In this document: positions 49,101 through 61,100 of the stretch, one piece after another
Layout: the number at the start of each line of letters is the position of its first letter
How positions within the stretch are numbered: position 1 is the first letter of the stretch
From: Tubiluchus corallicola
Lineage: Eukaryota > Priapulida > Priapulimorpha > Priapulimorphida > Tubiluchidae
Assembly (NCBI GenBank): GCA_030141605.1
Contig: JAQGDQ010000156.1
Location: forward strand, 62,001-126,000
DNA length: 64,000 nucleotides
Direction of reading: 5' to 3'
Position numbers and translations under genes: made by a program
Notes under the pieces: model-generated
Told to the model about the DNA's origin: nothing
Database searches by the model: none
What the model saw: the letters and a program-made list of their open reading frames with translations, nothing else

Positions 49101-52100
49101 TGGAAGACGATATTGTTTTCAGGTGTACAAAACTTTTTCTAGAGTATAAATTGCATTTTTTGAGTTATGGGAAATAAATTACATGTATTTTGATTAAATG
49201 GGCCATAATTTTTTATTTGAGTTAGACGAAATTTTGAGTTAAGCGATGTTTTTTTTGTGGGAAAAACGAAGAATTTTATCTGTTCTGCTGCAATTCTTTG
49301 AGTTAGGTGAAAATTTGAGTTATGCAATTTTGAGTTACGCGGAGTTTACTGTAATTACATATCATGTAATTAAGTAAGAGTTTTTTTTACATTTAATACT
49401 ATTCTTTTTTCTCACATTTACCATCTGTGAACTCATTGTTTGATTTTTAGCAACTGTATAAAAATGTAAACTTGTTTTTTTGTTGTTTTGTAGGTCCTTT
49501 TGAAATTCGAATGATGTCTGTTGAACCAGGTGTGGCTAAATTTGGGTAAGATATTTTCCGCAATTATTGTTTTAGAAAGTCATTTAGCCTATTTTGTGTT
49601 TAAATAAACAGATATATTTCCTAAGCTCTGTAATAATTGTAATAATAACTTTCTTTTTGGCAAAAATTTTTCAAATTCGCTTGTGCGACTAGGGATTTAG
49701 AAAGATTTACAGATTACCGTGTCAAAGCCATATTAAGCGTTTTATTGATTTGTACACCCAATCAGGTCTCTTGGACGTCTTGGAATATTTGGTGATTTGT
49801 TTCAGTAATTTGCACTGTGCCAGTTTCTTAGTCTACATTTTATTTTTACTTTTTCAATTGTTTTTATTTCTATCAATAATGTTTTCTTAATCTTTCAGGT
49901 TACCTATAACAATAGTTTACTATGCAGTTTATCAGAATGGAAGACTTGAAATTCCAGACACACGTTCTGCACCGCGTGTTAAGCAACTGCAAAATGAATT
50001 GGATGGCATATATAAGTAAGAACGCATTTTCAATTTAACTGTGTATGATATCTTGATTTAGCTACTGTGTTCTGAAAACTGTTTATTGTAATGCAAATGG
50101 GTAATTAATCAACCTCAGCAAATTGTGATTCGTGGTGTATTGATTTATTTGAGTCTTAGTTTCAAGCTGGTAGCAGTCGGTAGTTGTCGACTTTACAACC
50201 CAATCACACCTTAATTAATTAATTATATAAAACTAATAGTAGCTCATATTTCCTTCTTTTTTAAGCAAATTTATTTTATATCGCCATAAGTTTCGATAAA
50301 TTAATCCATATGCGCTGCCATACTTAGCATGACTGTAACAAACGTACAACATCTTATGCGTAGAGGTGCACCACTTGAACATACGGGTTGGACTTGCTTC
50401 CAAACTTTCTAACGATCAATTCGCCAGAACCATATTTGTGGTCGTAAGTCGACGACTACCAGTATCAGTATTTATGTTAAGGATATTAAAAAGTTTGAAA
50501 CTCCTTTTACTAAGCCTGAAATTGCACCTTTGATGCATCTAATGCCGATATTTTGCATATAATTTCATAGTTCCAGGATGACATTGCAACATTTGTTCCG
50601 ACAACTAAATCATATGCATACTTTTCTAGATTGTACGATGGCGATGATGTTGAAAGACTGGTGCAATCGTATGATCTTTACATTCGTGGAAATCCGCAAG
50701 ATGTATTTGAAAAACGAGCAGACTTGGTGAATGCTGTTGAGAAAGCTTGGTCTTGTAAGTTACTAGTACTGTAGTTTTATTTGTGTTATTTTGTCTTGTT
50801 GTGTTAGCAGAGCTCTCAAGACTAATAACCACTACTAGTAGTTTTATTTGTGTTATTTTGTCTTGTTGTGTTAGCAGAGCTTTCAAACTAATAAAGGCTG
50901 ATAAAATCCTTGAAATGTGGAAATTAATACAGGACTTCTTATTAAGCTTGTTGTTGTCATTCTAGATTATAGGAGCACAAGAATTTTACATTGGCATTGA
51001 GTAGCCGTATATTTTCACTCACATTTTTTGCCATTCAAGTTTTGGTGAGGAGTTATGGAACCAGTCTCTACAAGTTAAAAGCGATAACTACTTCTGTCGT
51101 TACCCTAAGCTGGTGTGCGACTTGCTTGTGGCAGTAGCTATAAAAACTAATACTGTATTACGTTGTGAACAGTCAGCCCTGGATTAACCATTAAACAAAA
51201 ATAAGCACATAGTTGGGGCCTCAGGAGAAGAGGGGCTCGCACAGTGTTTTTTCAATTTGAATATTTACACTATAGTAAGATATACTGGAATATGTGTGGC
51301 AGTTTTTGTAATAAACAATATGACGGTACGGACCTAAGCTGTTCACTGCCTATATGATGACAATGATTTCTTATATAATGTGTCATAATATAAATTAAGA
51401 ACTTATAAGAACATATAAATAAGAACGTGCTTATAAGAACGTGGTGATACTGAAAACAGGATAATGTTGCTGTTGACTGCATGTAGTTTGTCACATGGTA
51501 GAGATGATGACTGGATGACTATTGTAAATAAATCTTACTGTACATTTTTTCATTTTGAAAGATAACATTTTATTCTACAGCTTAATGTTGTTTTTATTCT
51601 AAATTACACCTCTTTGGGGTACAATAATCTTTTCAGTGCTAAAGGCCTCTTGAGATTTTAATCCGACCTGTGGATAATACATATACGGGTACGAATATAA
51701 TGAATTGTAAATTAAAGTAGTCGTTTTGATTGCAGTGTATTTTCCCAATTCTGATGTTGAAGTTGATGTGCAAAGATATGAACCATATGTCACAAGATCC
51801 GGGTAAGTGTCAAACCTTATCAAATTTATTAAAAGTGGAATCAAAAACCATAGTACATGACCTGAAGACAACTGTCTTTGTTTTATTTCAGCATTGAACA
51901 AACCCGAGTTGTGTACTTTCTAATGGTGAATGACTCATTAGTTGACTCAAGAATCGTACTACAGCCCAAGAATCGGTTTTTCGCCGATTTCTTAAATGGA
52001 GTTAACTTATCCGGCTGCTTTAACTGTCAACTGAGGAAGCAGCGCGAAATTTACATCAAGAACACAGCTGGACTTGAGCCGGACATGCTTCTGGAACTTC

Positions 52101-55100
52101 AAGGCTCCCTAGCAGAAGCTTGGGATTTATCTGATCCTGGTAAGTGAATACCGTGATCCCTAAAAAATTTTGTGCAACCTTTTTATTTTAGATAAAACAT
52201 TCAGGCGTCTATTTTCCTTACACTGTTAGAATATGTGATAATGATTTTTTTGCTAAATATTTTTCCTGTCTAAACTGCTGTACCAGAATTATGCTTTAAT
52301 AATCTACAGCACAGCAAAATAACAAAGTAAAGCAGTTCTTCTCTGCTCTTAATTTTTTCATGTTTACTGTAAACAATTTCTATTGTGCGTAGAATGTCAG
52401 TGTTATTAATCCTTTGTTATTGATGAATTTATTCCAGCATCAGTCGATTTGAAAGATCCAGAATACAACTACCTGACAAAAGATTAGTAAGTTTTTGTGC
52501 TTTTGTTCTATTTAATTTCATGAATTTCAGTAGCTTTTCTTTCCTTCAAAACGTTAAAATCTTTGTGTAATGAAAATCCATAAAGATGTTTTAAGACTAT
52601 GCTAATGATAATATAATAACAATATGATATGCTTCTATATGATATTTATTTTTCCGATAATTATTGCTGTTTTGTTAGCGTTAATGTTAATGCAGAAGTT
52701 TTATTAATGCAGAAGATTAAGCATTATCGCTTTCATGTCAAATTTAACAACTTTCAAAAAACTATATCACTTATCTAGTGTATATTAAATTCATACTGCA
52801 AGACACCTGCAACTCCAGATAATTATTATTTAAGAAGTAGATGCTCATTACAGTATCATTATTGTTCATAAATTTCCATTTTTCTGATTTTCGTTTTTAG
52901 TATAAAATTGTCTCATTAAGTTGTAAGTATCTACATTTTTTAAAAAACTGGCTATAATTTATAACAAACCAATGAATCTAAAGACTAACTGTCATCATCA
53001 GTCATCTGAAAGGTTCAATTGTAGTGTTGCGTAGTTGATTAGAAATGCATTTGTGATTTTTTTTTAGTGAGGACGTTGCAAAAGTTCCATACATCTTGAC
53101 TGTTGACGAGAATGATCCCAACAGATACCTGACGCCAACAAATTTAAAAGAAATATTATCAAATGACGGTAAGCGCCTGCGTATTTCATGTAGACACCAC
53201 AAATTGCAATATATCTGAGTGTTATATTTATCAGCAAGTTGTAACTTTGTATCGTTTACTGTTTTGATTTCAGACCGACGTCTGTCGTAATATCTTCGTT
53301 CTGTGATAACCTTTGGTTCCGCTTCTGAACCACTCAGCCACTATGCTTTTCACGATCCATTCTGGGTTCGAATCCCACTCTTCTTTTCTAAGTTTCTACA
53401 AAAATTCTGGCTGCCTTTCTGTGCCCATTTAGCCTTAATGGAGCACTTACTTATGTACTAGGTGAAAAAGACAGCCAAGCAGTAGGCCTAGTGTGCCTAG
53501 ACTTCACAAGTAGATGTTGTAACCATCTGTACCTGCACTACACCATCTTCCTGTTTTATCTTCTTCTTCTTCTTACCAGCTTTTCCCTATGCGGGGTCGC
53601 CGTTGTGAATGAGTCTTCTCCACGCATTCCTGTTGTTGACCATCTCTTCATTTATGTTCTTCTCTCTAAGGTCTCCATTAATACATTCAATCCATCTCCG
53701 CTTGGGTCGTCCTCTTCTTCTATTTCCCAGCACTTCCATTTCCATGACCTCCCTTCCCACATGATCTTCACCGACTCTTCTTTTCAGGTGTCCACACCAT
53801 CGCAATCTTGCGAGGCTTTCACTGCTTTTACTGTTCCTCTGATATTATTATTTCTAATTTTATCTGTTCTTGTTATTCCCACCATTCATCTCAACATCCT
53901 CATCTCCACCACATCCATTTTCTTCTCTTCGGTCTTCTTTAGAGAAGCTGCTTCCACTTTGTGGAGACTCATTCATAGAAGGTTTTGGCGCAGTTTTTAC
54001 AGGCGGATGCCCTTCCTGACCCTAACCCTCCCTATTTATCCGGGCTTGGGACCGGCACTGAGTTGGACTGGCTTGCCCTCCCCCCCCCCCCCCAGTGGCT
54101 AGGTTCCCATCTTCCTGTTCTATAATTACCTTTAATTAAGCGATGTATAGTTGTAATAATCAGAGTTTGTTTCTTTCGTCATCATTTATTGATATGATTC
54201 TTATTTTGCTTTGTATAGGTTTTGAAGTTTGTGATGGACTAATAGACTGTGAAGTTCAGGAAATGTTTATGCTGAGTGTTGATGCTTCAGCTCAAGATGC
54301 TGAGGCTGAGGAATTAAATGATGCTATGCAAAATGCCTGGGAAAATAGTAAGTGTTTTCCCTTTAGGCTGCTAAATTATAAGTAATTTACTGATGAAATT
54401 AGTTTAAACAGTTTAGATAGAGTTGTTTAACGAGAAAGCATTATTTTTAATTTGATTCATGTGTGTTTATTTACTTGCCTAGGTGTGCTGGAAAGAGGCG
54501 TACCTGTGCAGGTGCAATTCTATGACAAAGTACCTGGATTAATCAGCTCTGATGGGTATGACATAATAAATCACTTGATCCTCATATGCTTAGATAAAAT
54601 ATATTAATCAACTTTCTATATAATTTAAATTTAAGTGTGTTGCATATCACAAGGTAATATTGTGTGGAAGGTGAAAAGAGCAGGCGTATGCGCTTCTTTT
54701 TTTTGTTTATGTTTAATGATTTTCAATTTTTTATTACAGAATGTGACTTGTGATCTTGTCATTGTTTTACAATTATGAATTGAACATGAGAATTTGCACA
54801 AATAGTGCTGCCGCCATGCAGCAGAAATTACAAAAACTGACGGAGCCCATGTAATTAATACTTACTCGTTAACACAGTTTATGGTTTAATGGTTGCGTTT
54901 TCATTTTCATAGAGAGTTTGTTGACCGGTATAGCTACTTTGTCACGGTGGACGACTATGACTCTCACTTACTTCATGTCTGGCCGCCTACAAAGACGCAA
55001 GTTGGTGCTGCGCTAGCGCCAACTGGTGTCCAAGTATGTGACAGCTGTGATGATGTGTTTTCTGCTTTTTACGTGCCTATACTTGGTGCTGCAAGACTCG

Positions 55101-58100
55101 ATGATCTTCCCGTTGAAAAATGGCGCGAAGTCATTCGACAGGGATACTTCCGGCAATACGAAGGTGTGGTTCTTGCAGTATTTTTTGTCATGGTGATTGT
55201 TTATTGATGTAGTCAGTCTAAACTTCCTTGTCTAAGCTTGATAGTGCACATAGATTTCGTTCTAATGATTCACTTATGGTTAACTTAATGTTGTTAGTTG
55301 ATACGTTTGACTGTGTTTTCGTTGGACAATTTGGCAACTCTGCTGCTTATTTCACTTAAGATTTTTAAAATTCAGTTATGAAATCTTATTAAGCGTACTT
55401 ATTTCTTTTCAGACGGAATACCACCTGTTAGCAAAGGTTGTTTTGTAGACAGACCTCGTTTACGGGATTTATCCGTGCGATTACAGCTTCGACCAGCCAC
55501 CGCTAGTGAATGCGTTCAGCTGTGCAGTCATTATAACTACACGTATGCTGGCATACAGAATGGCGGAGAATGCAGATGTGGGGACACGTTCGGTAGATAT
55601 GGACCGTCTAATGTCTGCAATTTGCCATGTGTTGTTGACAATGCCGTAACGTGTGGTGGAATAGATGCTAATGAAGTGTTTTTTACCGGCAGTAAGTTTA
55701 CATCGTATTTTGTAAACTAAACAGTTTTGTAAGTGACCAGGTGTCAGCGGGCAAACTATGATAAATGAAATTCATAAATCATGAGTGTTGTTAAAAAGAT
55801 TAGTAATGCAGTTAAATACGGAAAGAATTTTTACAAGCTTTGGAACAATTTGTAAACAAATTTCACGATAGTGAAATGAAAAACATTTGTTTAATGCAGG
55901 ATTATTTTTGTTACCGATGATAATTAATTCAGTGTTTGTTTGTTTGTTTTTGCAAGATATCAACAAGTTAGATGTTGACATTGGAAATCCACATTTGTTT
56001 ACGTCACGATATGGGTAAGCAAATAATGTGTTGTTAATATTTTAAGTGATTATATTTTTAATATAATCGGTCATTTAAAAACTCAAAAACATTCCTGTCC
56101 TATTTAAATGTACGTAAAAAATGTCTGCAATTGACTGTACTTAAAATAAGGCAATTGTGTGTGTTGAAAGAGCTTTTATTACTTTTAGGTCATCTTTACT
56201 TCACTTTGGCACTACAATATATGTAGAAACAGTCATGTTAAGTACCGTTTTGTTTGGAAGCAAATATGTTTACCATGTGCTGCTAGCTAGCGGTTTTGCT
56301 TTTTGAATTTGTCACCTGCTCGTCTGCTGCAATTAATCTCATTGCCCAAGAGCTTACGGAAGCTACAAACACATGCTTAGTGGTTTCCTTTTGAATCTCT
56401 TCCTACTTTTCACAGAACGTTTAATCAGTTAACTGCTGTTGTTGTGCCATCGATGAAGCGGCAGTAATCTGCTAGTATTCTTTGTAACTTTTCAAGTATA
56501 AATATCATGGAGATACTAAGAGCACCGAGTTAATTTTGGCAAATAGAGCATAAGCATAAAAACCTAACATAACCTGTCACAGTGCATACTAAGCTAAAGA
56601 ATGATGACTACTGCTTCCATACTAGTGTTACTACATTCGTCAATTAATAGATCCATTTAATTAATTGGGTCACAACTCTCTATCCCAAAGTGAGTTTATT
56701 AAGCAATGGCTACTGTTTGGTAGCTATTTTTTACTACTAAGCTATTTTTGGAACTATAGTTGTTGTGTTACACTAATCACACTTAACTCTATAACGATAA
56801 TAGAAAATTAAATCAAAAATTAAGAAATGTATTATTTGTCGTCAAACTAGCCTCATGGACTTATATATGTATTTGCAGAACTCAAGTAACTCTTCTCTTC
56901 TTCAAAGTGTCGGTTGGTCAGGAAATTTTGCAGTCTGGTGTGGCGCCGCCTACTGGCCAACTGTTTGCAGAAGAAATTCTCGGGCAAAGCGAAAATTACA
57001 AGATTGTACCGGAAGAAAAAGGCGCATTGTTTGATCGAGAAAGGGCTTTCAGTTACTACGTTTATGGTGATTTAGACAGATTTGATGCGCACACTCTGGG
57101 TCGAAATATACAAACGACCATTCAGAGAGGTCTGGGCACGGACACGTCGGTGTTGGTACAGTCACAGGAGCCGTACTTTCTTCCCGACACTCGGCAGACG
57201 GTGACAAAGTTGTCTTTCCTTATCACTGTAAATGGTCATTTGTTGGACGGTCGCTTTCCACACGACGATGTCACTGATTTGATTACAACGACAATTAATT
57301 TATCGCCCTACCGACTGTGCGACTGCAGTCCGGTGAAAGTGCGGACACTTCGGTTACATGGTGATTATGATCCAGCACTTGACCCGGCTTTACGTACGGC
57401 TATTGTAGAGGCATGGAGAGGCGCAAATCCAGGTACAGAACATACTTGAATTAGCATTCATTTTTTCCACACGCGTTTTTTATTGTCGTTTCGTTTCTAA
57501 TAGAGAATTAAAAAGTATGAGAGTAATTTTTATCCATATAATCATTTTGCTATATTTACTGCATGAGAATGTTAAATCTGTTGTATATGTCTTGCATTTT
57601 TTTTATTTTGCCGAATAGGTCTGGATCTCAATTACCAAGTTGCATTTTCTGGCTATGATTCGGCAAATATTGTGAATAGTGTAGGCTTACCATTAACTAC
57701 AGTCAGCTACCACATCTCAGTTGATGATCAAGAACCAGAGGTACACGGAGCTAGTGTGCCATCAGCAATAATCCTTGATGGTGAGGCTTATTAAATCATT
57801 TGCTATAGCAGGGTGGATATATGCCCTAAATGTGAACAATTATGCATTTTGTGCCTAGTTTTTGCAGTTTGGCATGTAGTTAGACATGAACATAAGGATT
57901 TTAACCAAACGGTTAGGTCTAGTGGTAACGCGTTCGATACAATGGCCGAGTCATACCAAAGACTTTAAAATTGGTACCTGCTGTTGCCCTGCTTGGTGTG
58001 CTGTATTTAGGATAAAAGTGGGATAATAATAGTCTCTGTCACATAGTTGTAGGTTGTTGTTTATAGTCGGCCCAAAAGCTCTTCGCAGCTTATGTTAACT

Positions 58101-61100
58101 GTTGGTCCAAAAAGTCGACTTTAAATAAAGATTAATATTATTATACTAAAAACCATCACAAGCAATATCGACAGAACGTCATTGTATTTGATATGGTACA
58201 GCAATATATTGGTTCATCTAACCGTTTTAATTATCTTAATTAATAACTGGAATAGTTATGTATATTTTGTAATAGATTTGCTTCTCCTGTTGAACTGCAC
58301 TCCTGTGAATTTTGCAGCCAGAGGCAACTTGATCAGCATTTATTTGCTGTTTGCCAAAAGGCAATTATTTCAAATAAATATTTATAAAAGATATCGTCAG
58401 AAATAACTTTACCTCGTTAGACAAAAAACTCACGTGTTTATAACAAATGATATGAAACTGAATTAACTACTGCAATACTTTCAATATACCGATACCACCA
58501 GTAAAGCTGCATTAGCACTAATATGACTAATCTAGTCTCACATATGACTTTGAAAATAGCCTTTAAGAGAAAATGTCCTTAAAAACATGAGCAACTAACC
58601 TTATTCATCAGTTTATCGTGTATATATGTTACGACATTAATGTTATTACTTCACATTACTGTCGTTCTAACTTTTGTGTATAGAAGACCGACCACAGGTT
58701 GCTTGCTATGGTTTCTGAAAATGATGAACCCATTCCTACTTACCTGCCAAATTACAAAAACTAGGCACCAAGTGCATAACTCTTATGAATTTCCTCTCCG
58801 CTACTAGATGTTGTACATCTGGTCAACTCTATGGTTATTATGGATAAATATCTTTCAAACCTTAATAGTTGTAAATTGAAAATTAATAGCTCAAGAATTT
58901 ATAGCATTGATTTGGATCTGAATGAAGAAGTCGGGATTTTGCTTTCCAGATGAAATTCAAGCAACTATGCAAGCAAACATATATAATCTTGTTTAAAAAT
59001 ATTAAGTATTTAATGGCTTTTATTTTTAATGTTAACGTTATTTCAATGTAACTGTTAGTGCTATTAAGTATAGATTGTTATAGCTGGTTTGTGTAGTTAT
59101 CTATTATTCTGTAAACTTTTAACCTTTACTTGTTTTTTTATAATTTCACATTTTTCTTACTTACGATATTTATTTTAACAACATTGATTTTGTCTACTTT
59201 TTGTCTTCTAGCTGCACTTCGCAATGCTGGTTTACCTGTCTGCACTGACCCCTGCTATTCTACAAAACTGTACAATGTAACTGTTCCTGGTACTGCATCG
59301 CCCAGCACTGTAAACAATATCGTCTACTACATACAGCAAGCTTGGCAGCAACCGGAAATACCAGTAGATGTTAATGTGATCGCACAAGATCTGGGTTTCA
59401 CCGATATAGGGTATGTCTGTTATTTCTGTTGTCATTTATCTTAAAGCATGGCAGGATGATTTTTCATATACTACCTCATTTTCAAGTCCGATAAAAAGTA
59501 TACATTTTAACACAATTAATACTGCAAAAGCTTTTCTGATAATTAAATGATAGATTAAAATCTCATTTAACTGCAGATGAGCCCGACTATCGATGATATC
59601 ACAAACTAACATAATTTTCTACAGCAAAAATATTCCACGAGCGTGTTTGCGAAGGCAAAGATTAAAGTACAGTGCTACTGTAAGATATTCAGTGTGTTGT
59701 ACTAAAACTAGGCAAGTTTTAAGATAAAAATTCAAATTTCAATTTTACTGCTGTGCTCACGCATGAGCTGTTGAATGTGTGTACTTCATCAGAAACTAAC
59801 ACATCTGAAATGAGAGGTACAGCGCCTGTTTTTTGTACAACGCCTTTCCGAAGTGCAGGCGCTGGTGCCCGTCTAACTAGCGAATAGCAAAATGCATGTA
59901 ACAGCGAAGAACTAGTGGTGCGGATGCGAAATTGTGTTTGTGAGGTAATAATTCTTTCTCGTAAGTCATTTTTGGAAAAAACTGTATGTTTCTTTCCAAT
60001 ATTTTAAAGAGTTGATTGTTTTGACCTACAGCTTAAGATTGGGCCCGGTTTTGCTTTTTAAAAAAAAAATTATGTTTGGTAGTGTCCAATTTTTGCATCT
60101 TAAGGCTTACCAGTTAATTTTCTTTTTTAGACAAAAAGTTATAGTCATCCGATATGCGGTAGTAGCCGGTGGTGTTGACAGCGGTAATGCTGAACTGCTT
60201 GTCCCTCCCTCTGACGGGCAAATCTCTGAGGCTATCCGAAGTGGAACTGGTGTTGTTCCCATATGTGTAGGACACACAGCCGGACAGTCGTGTTCTGGTG
60301 GACGATACTACACTTTCTATTTGGAAAAACCGAGTTTGAGCGAAACCGATATTCGAAGATTGTTGAGAACTCTTTATCTGAATCAATTTCCACAGCTTCG
60401 GTTCAGAAATGTGCAGGTCGTGACGAGCACAGATGACGGACACACGACAAGCGAAGGAGTTCCAGCAACAAGAGTGGTCTATACCATCCTGGTCGACGGC
60501 CGGTCATTCCAGCCACGCAGACCAATACCCAGCAATGCTCTGAAATCAGCATTTGAGAGAGAGGGTGGCAAGTTGAAGTATGAATCCGATGGCGTTTATG
60601 GAAATCATGAACAGTTTGTTGTTTACTTTAATGGATCGGTTAACTCTGGTAATGCGAACCAAGTCCTTAAGGGTATCTGGAATCATGTGTTTAGTAACTC
60701 TACTGTTGATGTGTATGTTCGCCAAGCAGACGAGGAAACTACACCCGAAGGGTAATGTATCAACTTAATGTTTACACTTAATGTTTATAAGCTTTAAACT
60801 GACCAACTGTCAATATTCTCACACCATACAGTAATATTATGTCTCATACGTTATCGTTACCATAAAAGAATTAATTGTGCTGCAGTGGCCTAGAGAAGGA
60901 AAGCCCACTGTCATGTGAACCACAAAGTATTTTCTGTCCTGTGTGATCTAACCTTTCTCCCTGTTTTTTTTTTGTTCACTCATTAATTCATTTTCTGTCT
61001 AGTTCACATGACAGTGGGCTTATGCAAGCCTTTGCTTATCTAGCCCACTGCAGTATAATTATTCTTTTATGATAACGATAGTGTGTGAAATATAATAATT

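Noticed and set aside
51174-51670. Possible hAT element with ends CAGCCCTGGATTAA and AATCCGACCTG
   Set aside because: The ends resemble inverted repeats but the flanking 8-mers (TGAACAGT and TGGATAAT) do not match, so the borders are not supported.
53360-53385. Functional tRNA gene
   Set aside because: A B-box is present but no cloverleaf with paired acceptor and anticodon arms can be drawn; it fits a SINE better.
53491-54102. 203-codon plus-strand ORF
   Set aside because: Antisense shadow of the LINE fragment on the minus strand.
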